Of a stretch of DNA of 30,589 nucleotides, positions 1-6,675 are shown piece by piece (positions within the stretch are counted from its first letter, which is position 1; each line of letters starts with the position of its first letter). Made by a program: the position numbers and the translations under genes. The stretch spans positions 1 to 30,589 of the forward strand of contig CAJUBE010000045.1 of NCBI GenBank assembly GCA_910584725.1, in the 5' to 3' direction. The notes beneath the pieces are model-generated. The model was not told the DNA's origin, did not search any database, and was given only the letters and a program-made list of their open reading frames with translations. Source of the stretch: an uncultured Lachnospiraceae bacterium (GTDB lineage Bacteria; Bacillota; Clostridia; Lachnospirales; Lachnospiraceae).

Positions 1-498
1 CATCTGCGTCTGGGCGCGGCGAAATTTATAGAGGGCGCCTGTGGGCAGAATCTGGATGTGCTGGCGAGACAGCCGCTCTGGGAGGAGGGGCTTGACTACA
101 ATCATGGCACAGGTCACGGCGTGGGGTATCTTCTGAGCGTGCATGAGGGACCTCAGAATTTCCGCTGGCGTATGAATGACAATGTGGCATGTGTGCCTCT
201 GGAAGAGGGAATGGTGATCTCCAATGAGCCGGGATTATATCTGGCAGGGCAGTTCGGTGTCAGGCATGAGAATCTGGTGCTTGTCAGAAAGGGAGAGAAG
301 ACCAATTACGGGCAGTTTATGTATCTGGAGCCGCTCACCATGGTGCCCTTTGACAAGGATGCGATCGATGTAAGTCTGCTCAGACCATCGGAGAAAAAGA
401 TGTTAAATGACTATCACACAAAGGTTTACGAGACGCTTGCGCCCCATTTCACGGGGGAAGAGCTTGTATGGCTCGGGGAGGCTACCGCGGCGGTGTAA
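1..498 (+). CDS. M24 family metallopeptidase (Xaa-Pro aminopeptidase), 3' part
   Basis: The reading frame is open from base 1, so the gene starts outside the window and only the last 165 residues are present. This is the C-terminal half of a pita-bread-fold metallopeptidase that removes N-terminal residues preceding proline, normally in the cytoplasm with two Mn/Co ions. The visible motifs are HGTGHGVG (metal-ligand and catalytic His region), HEGPQ, EEGMVISNEPGLY (Glu ligand) and FGVRHENLVLV (last Glu ligand). The order and spacing are those of aminopeptidase P. The tail after the last ligand, about 65 residues, is usual for clostridial members. A long stem-loop follows the stop codon. Nothing in the visible part is disrupted. 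The subtype (prolidase or aminopeptidase P) cannot be decided without the N-terminal domain. Confidence 0.87.
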   Translation, partial: HLRLGAAKFIEGACGQNLDVLARQPLWEEGLDYNHGTGHGVGYLLSVHEGPQNFRWRMNDNVACVPLEEGMVISNEPGLYLAGQFGVRHENLVLVRKGEKTNYGQFMYLEPLTMVPFDKDAIDVSLLRPSEKKMLNDYHTKVYETLAPHFTGEELVWLGEATAAV

Positions 499-534
499 GA
501 CGATAGGGCGCAAAAGAAGGAGCGCGGAGAAAAG

Positions 535-596
535 CAGGCATTGTCATCTGAGGCAGGTATCAGGTCTCTGGAATGGCAATGCCTGATTCTTTTATT
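535..596 (+). terminator. Probable terminator after the M24 peptidase
   Basis: A 9-bp perfect stem, CAGGCATTG (535-543) with CAATGCCTG (577-585), is followed by ATTCTTTTATT. The loop is long, so it is not a classic compact terminator. Its place between the peptidase stop and the converging DUF3021 gene fits a transcription end. Confidence 0.5.
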
Positions 597-1062
597 CGCT
601 TTCGCTGTCATGCTGCCGGTGCAGGGTCGCGTTCATTTTCTTGATGTTGTGTCTGATGAAGGCATACTGTATCAGCCAGATGATGGCATAATTACATGCG
701 AACATGCCAAAATACTTTACAATGCCTGTCAGACTGTGCTCCGTCCAGTAAGTGATATAGGCGATCGGCATCATCAAAACGGTGATGAGCAAAAAGTAAA
801 TACCGGTCTGTTTGGCAAGCCCCCAAGTCTCCACGTCCCAGACCACGGAGCATCCGGCGCAACCGCCTCCCAGCAGACCGCACAGGAGCGCCTGCACGAT
901 AACGGCGCCTATTTCACTTCCCACCATTTCCACCAGTTCCGGCATACAAGGAGCGTAGTAACCGTCCGCCCAGATCAGGGAAGTGATGATCGTGAAGGTG
1001 TAGCCGATGGCAAGTCCCATGGGGAAACCGTATAGTCCGCGTGTGATAAATTTCTTTAACAT
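592..1062 (-). CDS. DUF3021 family membrane protein
   Basis: A 156-residue protein with four predicted membrane helices (roughly residues 8-30, 45-70, 88-105 and 118-137) and a short charged tail. Family knowledge: DUF3021 proteins are regularly encoded directly next to a stand-alone LytTR DNA-binding protein, and the pair behaves like a membrane-linked regulatory module. That is the arrangement here: it starts 10 bp after the stop of the LytTR gene and shares its promoter. A GAGGT ribosome binding site lies about 10 nt before the ATG. The early GLYGFPMGLAIGYTFTI segment is typical of the family. The molecular role is unknown; sensing or anti-activator function toward the LytTR partner is inference. 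Confidence 0.85.
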   Translation of the reverse strand: MLKKFITRGLYGFPMGLAIGYTFTIITSLIWADGYYAPCMPELVEMVGSEIGAVIVQALLCGLLGGGCAGCSVVWDVETWGLAKQTGIYFLLITVLMMPIAYITYWTEHSLTGIVKYFGMFACNYAIIWLIQYAFIRHNIKKMNATLHRQHDSESE

Positions 1063-1072
1063 GTCTTATACC

Positions 1073-1513
1073 TCACATTCCTAATATTTTTTTGATTTTT
1101 GAGACATAACGTCTGGAAACATAAGTTGTCGTACCGTTTGTCAGCTTCACATAGATCGTGCCACTGAAACTCAGGTCGAAGTTTTTTACTTTACTTAAGT
1201 GGATGATCTCCGAGTTGGAGATACGGACAAACCGGGAAGGATTTAACCGCTCCTCCACTTCGTAGAGCCTGAGCCGCAGAAGATATTCTCCCTTGTCCGT
1301 CACCGCAAAAACTTTGCCCCCTGCCGCATAAATCCGAAACAGCTCATCCGGCTCTATGACCTCCATCTTACCGTCTTTGCTGCCGGTGAGAATGGGCGGC
1401 GTATGTTCGGACAGCCTCTGCATAAGGGTATTCACTTCTTCCGTTATGGAAGCGGTGTGAATGACGATTTTCGGTTCAGTACAGGAGCTGTCTATTTTTA
1501 TTTCAACTTGCAT
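1073..1513 (-). CDS. LytTR-type DNA-binding transcriptional regulator
   Basis: A 146-residue cytoplasmic regulator without a receiver domain. The C-terminal half (about residues 50-145) is a LytTR domain: a beta-rich start (EVIEPDELFRIYAAGGKVF), then SRFVRISNSEIIHLSKVKNF and the closing VSRRYVSKIKKIL helix. I start it at 1513 because GGGAGGTG lies about 10 nt upstream and because a near-consensus promoter occupies 1584-1612. That promoter would sit inside the coding region if the upstream in-frame ATG at 1612 were used. The gene is the first of a two-gene operon with the DUF3021 membrane protein, and such pairs are often autoregulated. No histidine kinase is adjacent. The target genes cannot be read from the window. 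Confidence 0.9.
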   Translation of the reverse strand: MQVEIKIDSSCTEPKIVIHTASITEEVNTLMQRLSEHTPPILTGSKDGKMEVIEPDELFRIYAAGGKVFAVTDKGEYLLRLRLYEVEERLNPSRFVRISNSEIIHLSKVKNFDLSFSGTIYVKLTNGTTTYVSRRYVSKIKKILGM

Positions 1514-1583
1514 TTTTGTGTTCACCTCCCTGTCACAGCGTTTATCCTTTTTCATGTATGCGCTGTTTTCTTTCTGTGATGTC

Positions 1584-1612
1584 ATTATAGGAAAAGGGGA
1601 TATTTCCTGCAA
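1584..1612 (-). promoter_or_regulatory. Promoter of the LytTR-DUF3021 operon
   Basis: On the minus strand TTGCAG (1607-1612) and a perfect TATAAT (1584-1589) are separated by 17 nt. Transcription would begin about 60 nt before the chosen start at 1513. Confidence 0.7.
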
Positions 1613-1662
1613 CTGTTTTTAGATAGTCGGTTGTATACGGGGCATAAGTGGTGTATAGGTAC

Positions 1663-1691
1663 TTGTCCGTCTGGTATTCTTTCAGTATAAT
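1663..1691 (+). promoter_or_regulatory. Promoter of the class II aldolase gene
   Basis: TTGTCC (1663-1668), 17 nt, then a perfect TATAAT (1686-1691). The predicted transcript begins near 1698 and carries a leader of about 160 nt that holds the hairpin element at 1716-1797. Confidence 0.6.
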
Positions 1692-1715
1692 AATTGCGTG
1701 TGGTAAGTCTCACGC

Positions 1716-1797
1716 AGGAGAATGCCTAAAATACGGCATTCTTTAGGATGAGCTTGCTCATCCGCGGATTTTGAGTCACAGCCAAGCTGTGACATGG
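1716..1797 (+). repeat. Dispersed multi-hairpin leader element, copy A
   Basis: Three perfect 8-bp stems lie in a row: AGAATGCC/GGCATTCT (1719-1726 with 1735-1742), GGATGAGC/GCTCATCC (1746-1753 with 1756-1763) and GTCACAGC/GCTGTGAC (1775-1782 with 1786-1793). They are joined by the short conserved linker CGGATTTTGAG. A weaker GCGTG/CACGC stem (1696-1715) precedes them. Related copies sit at 16890-16956 and 20397-20459. The element ends 66 nt before the aldolase start. A 22-codon ORF beginning at the ATG at 1794 ends in a TGA that overlaps the aldolase ATG (ATGA at 1859-1862). Confidence 0.7.
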
Positions 1798-1858
1798 TGG
1801 TTACTGCGACAGCAGGAAAGATCGTGTGGGAAAATGAGGTATCAGACGGAGGAAAATC

Positions 1859-2497
1859 ATGAGGGATGAAAAAACGGTTCGGGAAGAAATATGTGAGATC
1901 GGGAGAAGGATGTACGGGCGGCGCATGGTTGCGGCAAACGACGGCAATATTTCGGTGCGGCTTTCGGAGGATGAGCTGATCTGTACGCCCACGGGCGTCT
2001 CCAAGGGTTTTATGAAGCCGGAGCAGCTCTGTAAACTGGATCTTTCGGGGAAGGTGCTGGAAATGTCGGAAGGGTTCGGTCCGTCCTCCGAGGTGAAGAT
2101 GCACCTGCGGGTATATCAGAAACGCCCGGATATCGCGGCTGTGGTACACGCGCATCCGATCTTTGCCACCAGCTTTGCGGTGATGGGAAAGGCGCTTGAC
2201 GTACCCATCATGCCGGAGGTGATCGTCAATTTCGGAAAAGTCCCCCTTGCCCCCTACGGTACGCCCTCCACGGCGGAGATCCCGGACGCCATAGAGCCGT
2301 ATCTTAAAGATTATCAAGCGATCCTTTTGGAGAGCCACGGCGCGCTCACATGGGCGAAAGATTTGCAGACGGCTTACATGAAGATGGAGTCGGTGGAGTT
2401 TTACGCGGAACTTCTGTATCGGACGACGCAGCTAGGCGGACCGAGGGTGCTGGACGAAGAAAAACTGGAGCGGTTGTATCGTGTGATTGGACAATAA
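1859..2497 (+). CDS. Class II aldolase/adducin family protein (L-fuculose-phosphate aldolase-like)
   Basis: A 212-residue cytoplasmic zinc enzyme of the family that includes L-fuculose-1-phosphate aldolase and L-ribulose-5-phosphate 4-epimerase. These cleave or epimerise sugar phosphates through a zinc-bound enediolate. The N-terminal AANDGNISVRL motif binds phosphate. The GPSSEVKMH segment carries the catalytic Glu, HAHP supplies two zinc His ligands and ESHGAL the third. Length and order match fuculose-phosphate aldolases. The start has GGAGG 6 nt upstream. The gene is alone on its strand, ends in a shared bidirectional terminator and is preceded by leader element copy A, so it may be controlled at leader level. 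The substrate cannot be fixed from sequence; rhamnulose, fuculose or another sugar phosphate is possible. Confidence 0.88.
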   Translation: MRDEKTVREEICEIGRRMYGRRMVAANDGNISVRLSEDELICTPTGVSKGFMKPEQLCKLDLSGKVLEMSEGFGPSSEVKMHLRVYQKRPDIAAVVHAHPIFATSFAVMGKALDVPIMPEVIVNFGKVPLAPYGTPSTAEIPDAIEPYLKDYQAILLESHGALTWAKDLQTAYMKMESVEFYAELLYRTTQLGGPRVLDEEKLERLYRVIGQ

Positions 2498-2529
2498 AAT
2501 GTAATCAGTGCGGCGGCAAAATAAATGAT

Positions 2530-2566
2530 AAAAAATCGCTCAGACCTTACGGCCCGGGCGATTTTT
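2530..2566. terminator. Bidirectional rho-independent terminator
   Basis: AAAAATCGC (2531-2539) pairs with GCGATTTTT (2558-2566). The T-run on one strand and the A-run on the other serve both the aldolase gene (+) and the GLUG-protein gene (-), which converge here. Confidence 0.85.
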
Positions 2567-2593
2567 CTGTCAAGGAAGTTTTTAGCATCCCTG

Positions 2594-5371
2594 TTAATTT
2601 TGTTTCTTCTGTAGAATTATGAGAAGAGCAATGCTGACGAGCAGCATCAATACAATGCCTGCCCCCCATAAAGACACTTCCTGCCGGTCTCCGGCCGGCT
2701 GTGTCATACTTTTTACTGCGGCATTGGAGCGGAGATCGGCGGCAGTTCCCTCGATCAAGACACCACCTTCTTCGGGGCGAAGCAAACCATAGGGCACTGC
2801 ATTTTCCTGTATATCCATATTATTCTCAATTGTTTCCGGTGCATTCGGATCGTCTGCCATACCCGGTTCGGCCGAAACAGGGGGAACATCCGTCCCGTCG
2901 GAAGTGTTTGATTCTCCCGGGGTATTTGGCGTGTCCGCACTGCCGGAAGTATCCGGTTTGTCCGGGAGATTTGTTCCTGACCCGTCGGAACCGCCTGGCG
3001 CATTCGGTATATCTGACCCGTCGGAACCGCCTGGCGTATTCGGTATATCTGACCCGTCGGAACCGCCTGGCGTATTCGGTATATCTGACTCATCGGAACT
3101 GCCTGGTTTGTCAGGCGTATCCGTTGTGTCCTGTCCACCGGAACTGTCCGGGGGCTCAGGCGTGTCTATATTGTCAGAATCGTCAGGTGTCTCCGGTGTG
3201 TCCGCTTCGCCTGAGCCGTCCTGTCCCTCAGACGGGGTGGGAGCCTCCGGTGTTTCTTCTGTGCCGGGCAGAAGAGAAGGGTCATCGCCTTCCGGAAGTG
3301 CTTCGTCCGGGGGCAGCGTTTCGCCATTGGCGCTGTTGTCAGGGGCGTTCTCCGTGGTGGAAGGGGATGCCGGGGGAACAGGGTCTGTCGGTTTGACGGA
3401 TCCTCCATTCAGGGGAACGGTATAAGTACATCCGGCTCTGGTACATTTATATTGGAGGCCGTCAGGATCAAGTTTAAGGATATGGCCTTTCGCCGGAACC
3501 ACTCCGTTCGGATTTTCGACCGTATACTTTTTGTTCTGAAAGTTCACGATCGCTGTATAAGTACATGTACCGGGTGTTTCACAAGTTGGCTCCAACGTAG
3601 TTTTTGTAAGTTTTACTGTCGCGGACACCGGTTTCTGCGTCTTACAAACATCGCAGGTGAAAGTCGCGGTAGCAATATTATGTGTGGGCCACGTCCATAC
3701 AGGATCTTTGGAATACGTGTGTTTCAGAGCCGGCTTGTACCCGACATCTGTTTTGGAAAGCTCTTTCTTACCGTTTTCATCCGCAAAATATTTCCGGCAT
3801 GCCGAACACATGTAGCAATCTCTTGTATAAATCGGTTTTTCACACGTCACTGTCGCATTCGTTGCAATTTGTTGAAGCGGAAGTTTATGCCCGGTTCGCT
3901 CTTTCTCAACAACCCTTTTATCCTTAAAAGTAATACCGTCCCGCTCGACGGAAGCCGTATAAACAGCCTCGCCATCCTCCGTACAGGTAGGCTCCGTCAC
4001 TTCCTTTTTGATGGATGCTTTCAGTATAAATTCTTCCCCGCAGTCCTGGCAGGTAAGAACAGCCTTGGCGGATTCGTATTTCTTCCATTCCCACTTCGGT
4101 TCCTGATATACATGCGTATGTTCGCCGGAGTTATAGTCCGTGCTTTCTCCGGAGCTGTCTGACGACGGGGCGGTATATGGTGCAGGAGCGGTATAGGCCG
4201 CCGCCTTTTTATTGCTGTTGTTGGTGTAGGCAATGACCGGGCTGCCGTCGCCTTTGTATGTCTGCGCCCGATATACGGTTTTTCCGCCAAACGTCGGAAG
4301 GCCGGTTCCGCAGGTCTGCTTCCAGGCAACACTGCCGCCGTTTCCTTCATTTAAAGCATAGCAGACCTCGCCTGACGCGAACTGCTGCTGCGTCATACCG
4401 GTGCCGTAATTGCCTTTTTCCGTGCCTGTGATCAGATAGTAGCAGTTCACAAACGTACTTCCGGAATGATTATAGCCGCAAATGCTTCCCACATAGTTGG
4501 TTCCGCCGCCGACCTCGCCGGTATTATAGCAGCCGGAAAGCAGCTTTTTATTATAACCGCAAACACCGCCTATGCTCGTGCCGCTGCCCGTTACCGTTCC
4601 TGTATTATAGCAGTCGGACGTGGCGTTTTTGTTATAACCGCAGAGGCCGCCCACATATTTGCTGCCGTTTATTGCGCCGGTGTTATAGCAGACACTGACA
4701 GTCGCGCCGCTGTCATTGCAGCCGCAGAGGCCGCCTGTGTACTTGTCTCCGCTGACAGCCGCTGTATTGTAGCAACCCGTTATAGTTCCTCTGTTGATGC
4801 CGCACAGACCTCCGGTATAATTGCCTGCGGACACGCTGCCACCTGCCACACCCAGATTCTTTATGATGCCTGCGTTGGAGCCGAAGAGCCCGGCATAAGA
4901 GGTACCTGGCTTGTGGCAGTATAAGCCGCTCACGGAAAAGGAGCCGCCGTCAAAGGTTCCTCTGTAGGGATTGGCATTCGTTCCGATGGGAGTCCAGGAG
5001 CCGATATCTGCGCCGCAGACATCGGACAAATTGATATTTTGTGTCAGAACCGCGCAGATTCCCGTATTCGGCGCGCCGCCCACGCCGTTTACCGCGTCGG
5101 CAAACATGCGAAGCTGTGCAGCGTCTTTGATGCGGTATGGATCTGTCGCCGTGCCGCTTCCTTCCAAAGACGGAGAGACAGCCGCCGCTTCCGGTTGTTT
5201 CTTTGGTGTTTTTGGCTGCTCTGGCGCGCCCGGATCGACCGGCTCTTCCGGGGCAGATGTTTCTTGAATGCGTATTGGCGCTCGTTCTATGGTAGCCGCC
5301 ATCACAGTTTCCGGTGCCAGCGCCAACAATAAGCAGACAGTTAAAATAAGACTCCCAATTTTTTTATGCAT
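2594..5371 (-). CDS. Large secreted GLUG-repeat surface protein with C-terminal membrane anchor
   Basis: A 925-residue exported protein. Residues 1-25 are a signal peptide (KK, hydrophobic core, cleavage near VMA). Residues about 70-160 open the GLUG region, and from about 170 to 315 five or more GLUG motifs of the type GGLCGYNKG..SGCYNTG follow. Next come two long similar domains (about 415-500 and 545-640), each with a W-containing start, a CxxC pair (CQDC, CDVC), an EPTC segment and a GH motif. A CSAC pair lies between them and a last CTRAGC knob follows. Residues about 650-860 are a low-complexity stalk of P, S, D, G, T and E. Residues 898-920 are a membrane helix ending in QKKQN. No LPXTG motif is visible, so anchoring is by the helix rather than by a sortase. 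GLUG proteins are cell-surface proteins, in some cases linked to adhesion or IgA cleavage; the function here is unknown. Confidence 0.85.
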   Translation of the reverse strand: MHKKIGSLILTVCLLLALAPETVMAATIERAPIRIQETSAPEEPVDPGAPEQPKTPKKQPEAAAVSPSLEGSGTATDPYRIKDAAQLRMFADAVNGVGGAPNTGICAVLTQNINLSDVCGADIGSWTPIGTNANPYRGTFDGGSFSVSGLYCHKPGTSYAGLFGSNAGIIKNLGVAGGSVSAGNYTGGLCGINRGTITGCYNTAAVSGDKYTGGLCGCNDSGATVSVCYNTGAINGSKYVGGLCGYNKNATSDCYNTGTVTGSGTSIGGVCGYNKKLLSGCYNTGEVGGGTNYVGSICGYNHSGSTFVNCYYLITGTEKGNYGTGMTQQQFASGEVCYALNEGNGGSVAWKQTCGTGLPTFGGKTVYRAQTYKGDGSPVIAYTNNSNKKAAAYTAPAPYTAPSSDSSGESTDYNSGEHTHVYQEPKWEWKKYESAKAVLTCQDCGEEFILKASIKKEVTEPTCTEDGEAVYTASVERDGITFKDKRVVEKERTGHKLPLQQIATNATVTCEKPIYTRDCYMCSACRKYFADENGKKELSKTDVGYKPALKHTYSKDPVWTWPTHNIATATFTCDVCKTQKPVSATVKLTKTTLEPTCETPGTCTYTAIVNFQNKKYTVENPNGVVPAKGHILKLDPDGLQYKCTRAGCTYTVPLNGGSVKPTDPVPPASPSTTENAPDNSANGETLPPDEALPEGDDPSLLPGTEETPEAPTPSEGQDGSGEADTPETPDDSDNIDTPEPPDSSGGQDTTDTPDKPGSSDESDIPNTPGGSDGSDIPNTPGGSDGSDIPNAPGGSDGSGTNLPDKPDTSGSADTPNTPGESNTSDGTDVPPVSAEPGMADDPNAPETIENNMDIQENAVPYGLLRPEEGGVLIEGTAADLRSNAAVKSMTQPAGDRQEVSLWGAGIVLMLLVSIALLIILQKKQN
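2979..3086 (-). repeat. 36-bp tandem repeat in the stalk of the GLUG protein
   Basis: Three units (2979-3014, 3015-3050, 3051-3086) are identical apart from one base, and a degenerate fourth follows. Each encodes a 12-residue unit of the type SDGSDIPNTPGG. The near-identity at DNA level means copy number can change by slippage. Confidence 0.9.
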
Positions 5372-5441
5372 CTGATATTCTCCTTTTAGGAAAGCAGGTT
5401 TTTATGTCGGTGAATGAGCAAAAAATCGTCCATATAAGTCA

Positions 5442-5470
5442 AATATAGCATAAAACCGAATCTGATACAA
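5442..5470 (-). promoter_or_regulatory. Proximal promoter of the GLUG-protein gene
   Basis: Minus strand TTGTAT (5465-5470), 17 nt, then TATATT (5442-5447). The start codon is about 70 nt downstream and an AAAAGGAG ribosome binding site precedes it. Confidence 0.55.
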
Positions 5471-5527
5471 CTGACACCGCATGATATTTGTGGCATCTGG
5501 CGAACTTTTTGTTACCTTTCACACCCG

Positions 5528-5641
5528 CACCATGCACTTGTTGCATGGTGTCGGAGCCAGCGCCGGTGCATTCATTGTTGCAATTCACACGGAATAATCG
5601 TACATTATACGAAATCTGGCGTACGTGTGAATTGTAGCAAC
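5528..5641. promoter_or_regulatory. Structured intergenic region with a promoter bracketed by inverted repeats
   Basis: The 368-nt gap between 5371 and 5740 holds no gene. It contains a perfect 9-bp stem CACCATGCA/TGCATGGTG (5528-5536, 5542-5550). A large inverted repeat follows, GTTGCAATTCACACG (5577-5591) with its complement at 5624-5641, carrying a 3-nt insertion in one arm. Between the arms a minus-strand promoter can be read: TTCACA (5626-5631), 16 nt, TATAAT (5604-5609). The right arm overlaps the -35 box. On the plus strand the large hairpin is followed by a T-run and could act as a terminator. Confidence 0.55.
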
Positions 5642-5672
5642 TTTTTTGCGCTGACCCGGTGGGTGCAGTTGT

Positions 5673-5711
5673 AAAAAGGGAGCCGGGCGGTATGTGAACC
5701 GTCGGCTCCCT
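5673..5711 (-). terminator. Rho-independent terminator of the 5740-6462 lipoprotein gene
   Basis: GGGAGCCG (5678-5685) pairs perfectly with CGGCTCCC (5703-5710). On the minus strand the stem is followed by five T. It lies 29 nt after the stop codon. Confidence 0.88.
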
Positions 5712-5739
5712 AAAACTGCTTTGATATGTTTTTTTGACT

Positions 5740-6462
5740 TTATTTTACGGAAACAGATGTGATATGTGGGTTCACGCCCTCATACCAGTAAAGATACCCT
5801 TCCATATCAACCGTGTCGCCCACGTTTAAGCCTTTAACCGCCTGATATACGTCAGTGCTGCTGTCGCACAGGTAGGACTCCACCGTGAAGGTGTAGGTCT
5901 GTCCATCCTTGGAAACGTTGAAGTACAGGTCGCTTCCGTCCTCGCCGGAGCCGTCCCAGTTATAGAGGAAAGCGGCGCCGCTGTCGTCGGCAGCTTCCAC
6001 GGTCATGCCCTTGAAGGACACGAACTCATTCTGGTGGTCGATCAGCTCGTCTTTGCCGAGAAGGTCGGTTACATCCGTGATGGGTGCAACGTAATTGCCG
6101 TCCAGAATCTCGATGGTTGCGCCTTCAGCAACTTCCACTTCGCCGGACCACTCTGTCTTGTAGCCGGTCACCTTGATTTTCGTGCCGGGGGTGAGCTTTT
6201 CGTAATCCGCTTCGGAGCAGACTGCGTTGTACACGAAATATGCGCCGTCCTTATCCTGTGTGTAGAGGGTAGCTTTATTTTCCCACCAGGACTGCTTTGC
6301 CTGCACATAGGTCTCGATTACCACTTCGCTGTCAAGTGCGGCAGCCATGTACTCGTCGTGGGTCATCACTCCCTCGGATTTCTTGTCCTCACCGCCTTTA
6401 CCGCAGGCGGTAAGGGACAAAACAAGGGCAAGTGTCAGTGTCAGTGCGATTGTCTTTTTCAT
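5740..6462 (-). CDS. Predicted extracytoplasmic lipoprotein of unknown function
   Basis: A 240-residue lipoprotein. A 17-residue hydrophobic signal ends in the lipobox LTAC with the modified Cys at residue 20. A glycine/lysine/glutamate linker follows, and then two similar beta-rich halves. The first contains EVVIETYVQAKQ and GTKIKVTGYKTEWSGEVEV; the second contains FVSFKGMTVEA and GDTVDMEGYLYWYEGVNPH. The pattern resembles OB-fold-like nucleotide or sugar-binding modules, which is inference. I start at 6462 because GGAGG lies 5-6 nt upstream; an ATG four codons earlier has no such site. The gene follows the ABC transporter on the same strand but has its own promoter and a long structured leader with an overlapping small ORF. 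It ends at a strong terminator. Confidence 0.75.
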   Translation of the reverse strand: MKKTIALTLTLALVLSLTACGKGGEDKKSEGVMTHDEYMAAALDSEVVIETYVQAKQSWWENKATLYTQDKDGAYFVYNAVCSEADYEKLTPGTKIKVTGYKTEWSGEVEVAEGATIEILDGNYVAPITDVTDLLGKDELIDHQNEFVSFKGMTVEAADDSGAAFLYNWDGSGEDGSDLYFNVSKDGQTYTFTVESYLCDSSTDVYQAVKGLNVGDTVDMEGYLYWYEGVNPHITSVSVK

Positions 6463-6598
6463 AATATCCTCCATTTCCGAAGCGTAAGCTGAGGAAACGC
6501 GAATCGAATTTCAAATTCGGTTCTGTGATCATAGAAATTTGTGACGCTTCTGCACAAATTTCTGATTGAAAAATAAGGTCATCAGACTTATTTTTCAA
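6398..6598 (-). CDS. Possible leader peptide with TTG start, overlapping the lipoprotein gene
   Basis: A 66-codon ORF begins with TTG at 6598, six nucleotides after a very strong Shine-Dalgarno sequence (GAGGAGGTGG, complement of 6602-6612). It runs through all the hairpins of the lipoprotein leader and overlaps the lipoprotein gene by 65 nt in another frame, ending at 6398. The start codon lies within the 5' arm of the first 14-bp hairpin. I see no domain. It may be a regulatory leader whose translation opens or closes the hairpins, or the Shine-Dalgarno match may be incidental. Confidence 0.4.
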   Translation of the reverse strand: MKNKSDDLIFQSEICAEASQISMITEPNLKFDSRFLSLRFGNGGYYEKDNRTDTDTCPCFVPYRLR

Positions 6599-6600
6599 TC
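6482..6600 (-). promoter_or_regulatory. Four-hairpin leader of the lipoprotein gene
   Basis: On the minus strand four consecutive stems precede the gene: GATTGAAAAATAAG with its 14-bp complement (6587-6600 with 6564-6577), AGAAATTTGTG with its 11-bp complement (6553-6563 with 6533-6543), CGAATTT/AAATTCG (6513-6519 with 6505-6511) and GCGT/ACGC (6497-6500 with 6482-6485). The style is like the hairpin elements elsewhere in the window, but the sequences differ. Confidence 0.65.
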
Positions 6601-6647
6601 TCCACCTCCTCAATAGTAGCGTTTTTTTGTTTGCTTCTACAGCGACG

Positions 6648-6675
6648 ATTATACCATACTCAGTGGATAAATCAA
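6648..6675 (-). promoter_or_regulatory. Promoter of the lipoprotein gene
   Basis: Minus strand TTGATT (6670-6675), 16 nt, then TATAAT (6648-6653). The -35 box overlaps the stop codon of the solute-binding protein gene. The leader would be about 180 nt. Confidence 0.6.

Noticed and set aside
2979..3086. Regular 36-bp repeats, possible CRISPR array
   Set aside because: The units are directly adjacent with no spacers and encode part of a protein stalk.
2904..4162. Long plus-strand ORFs opposite the GLUG protein
   Set aside because: They are antisense readings of a repeat-rich gene with biased codons. None has a ribosome binding site or a recognisable domain.
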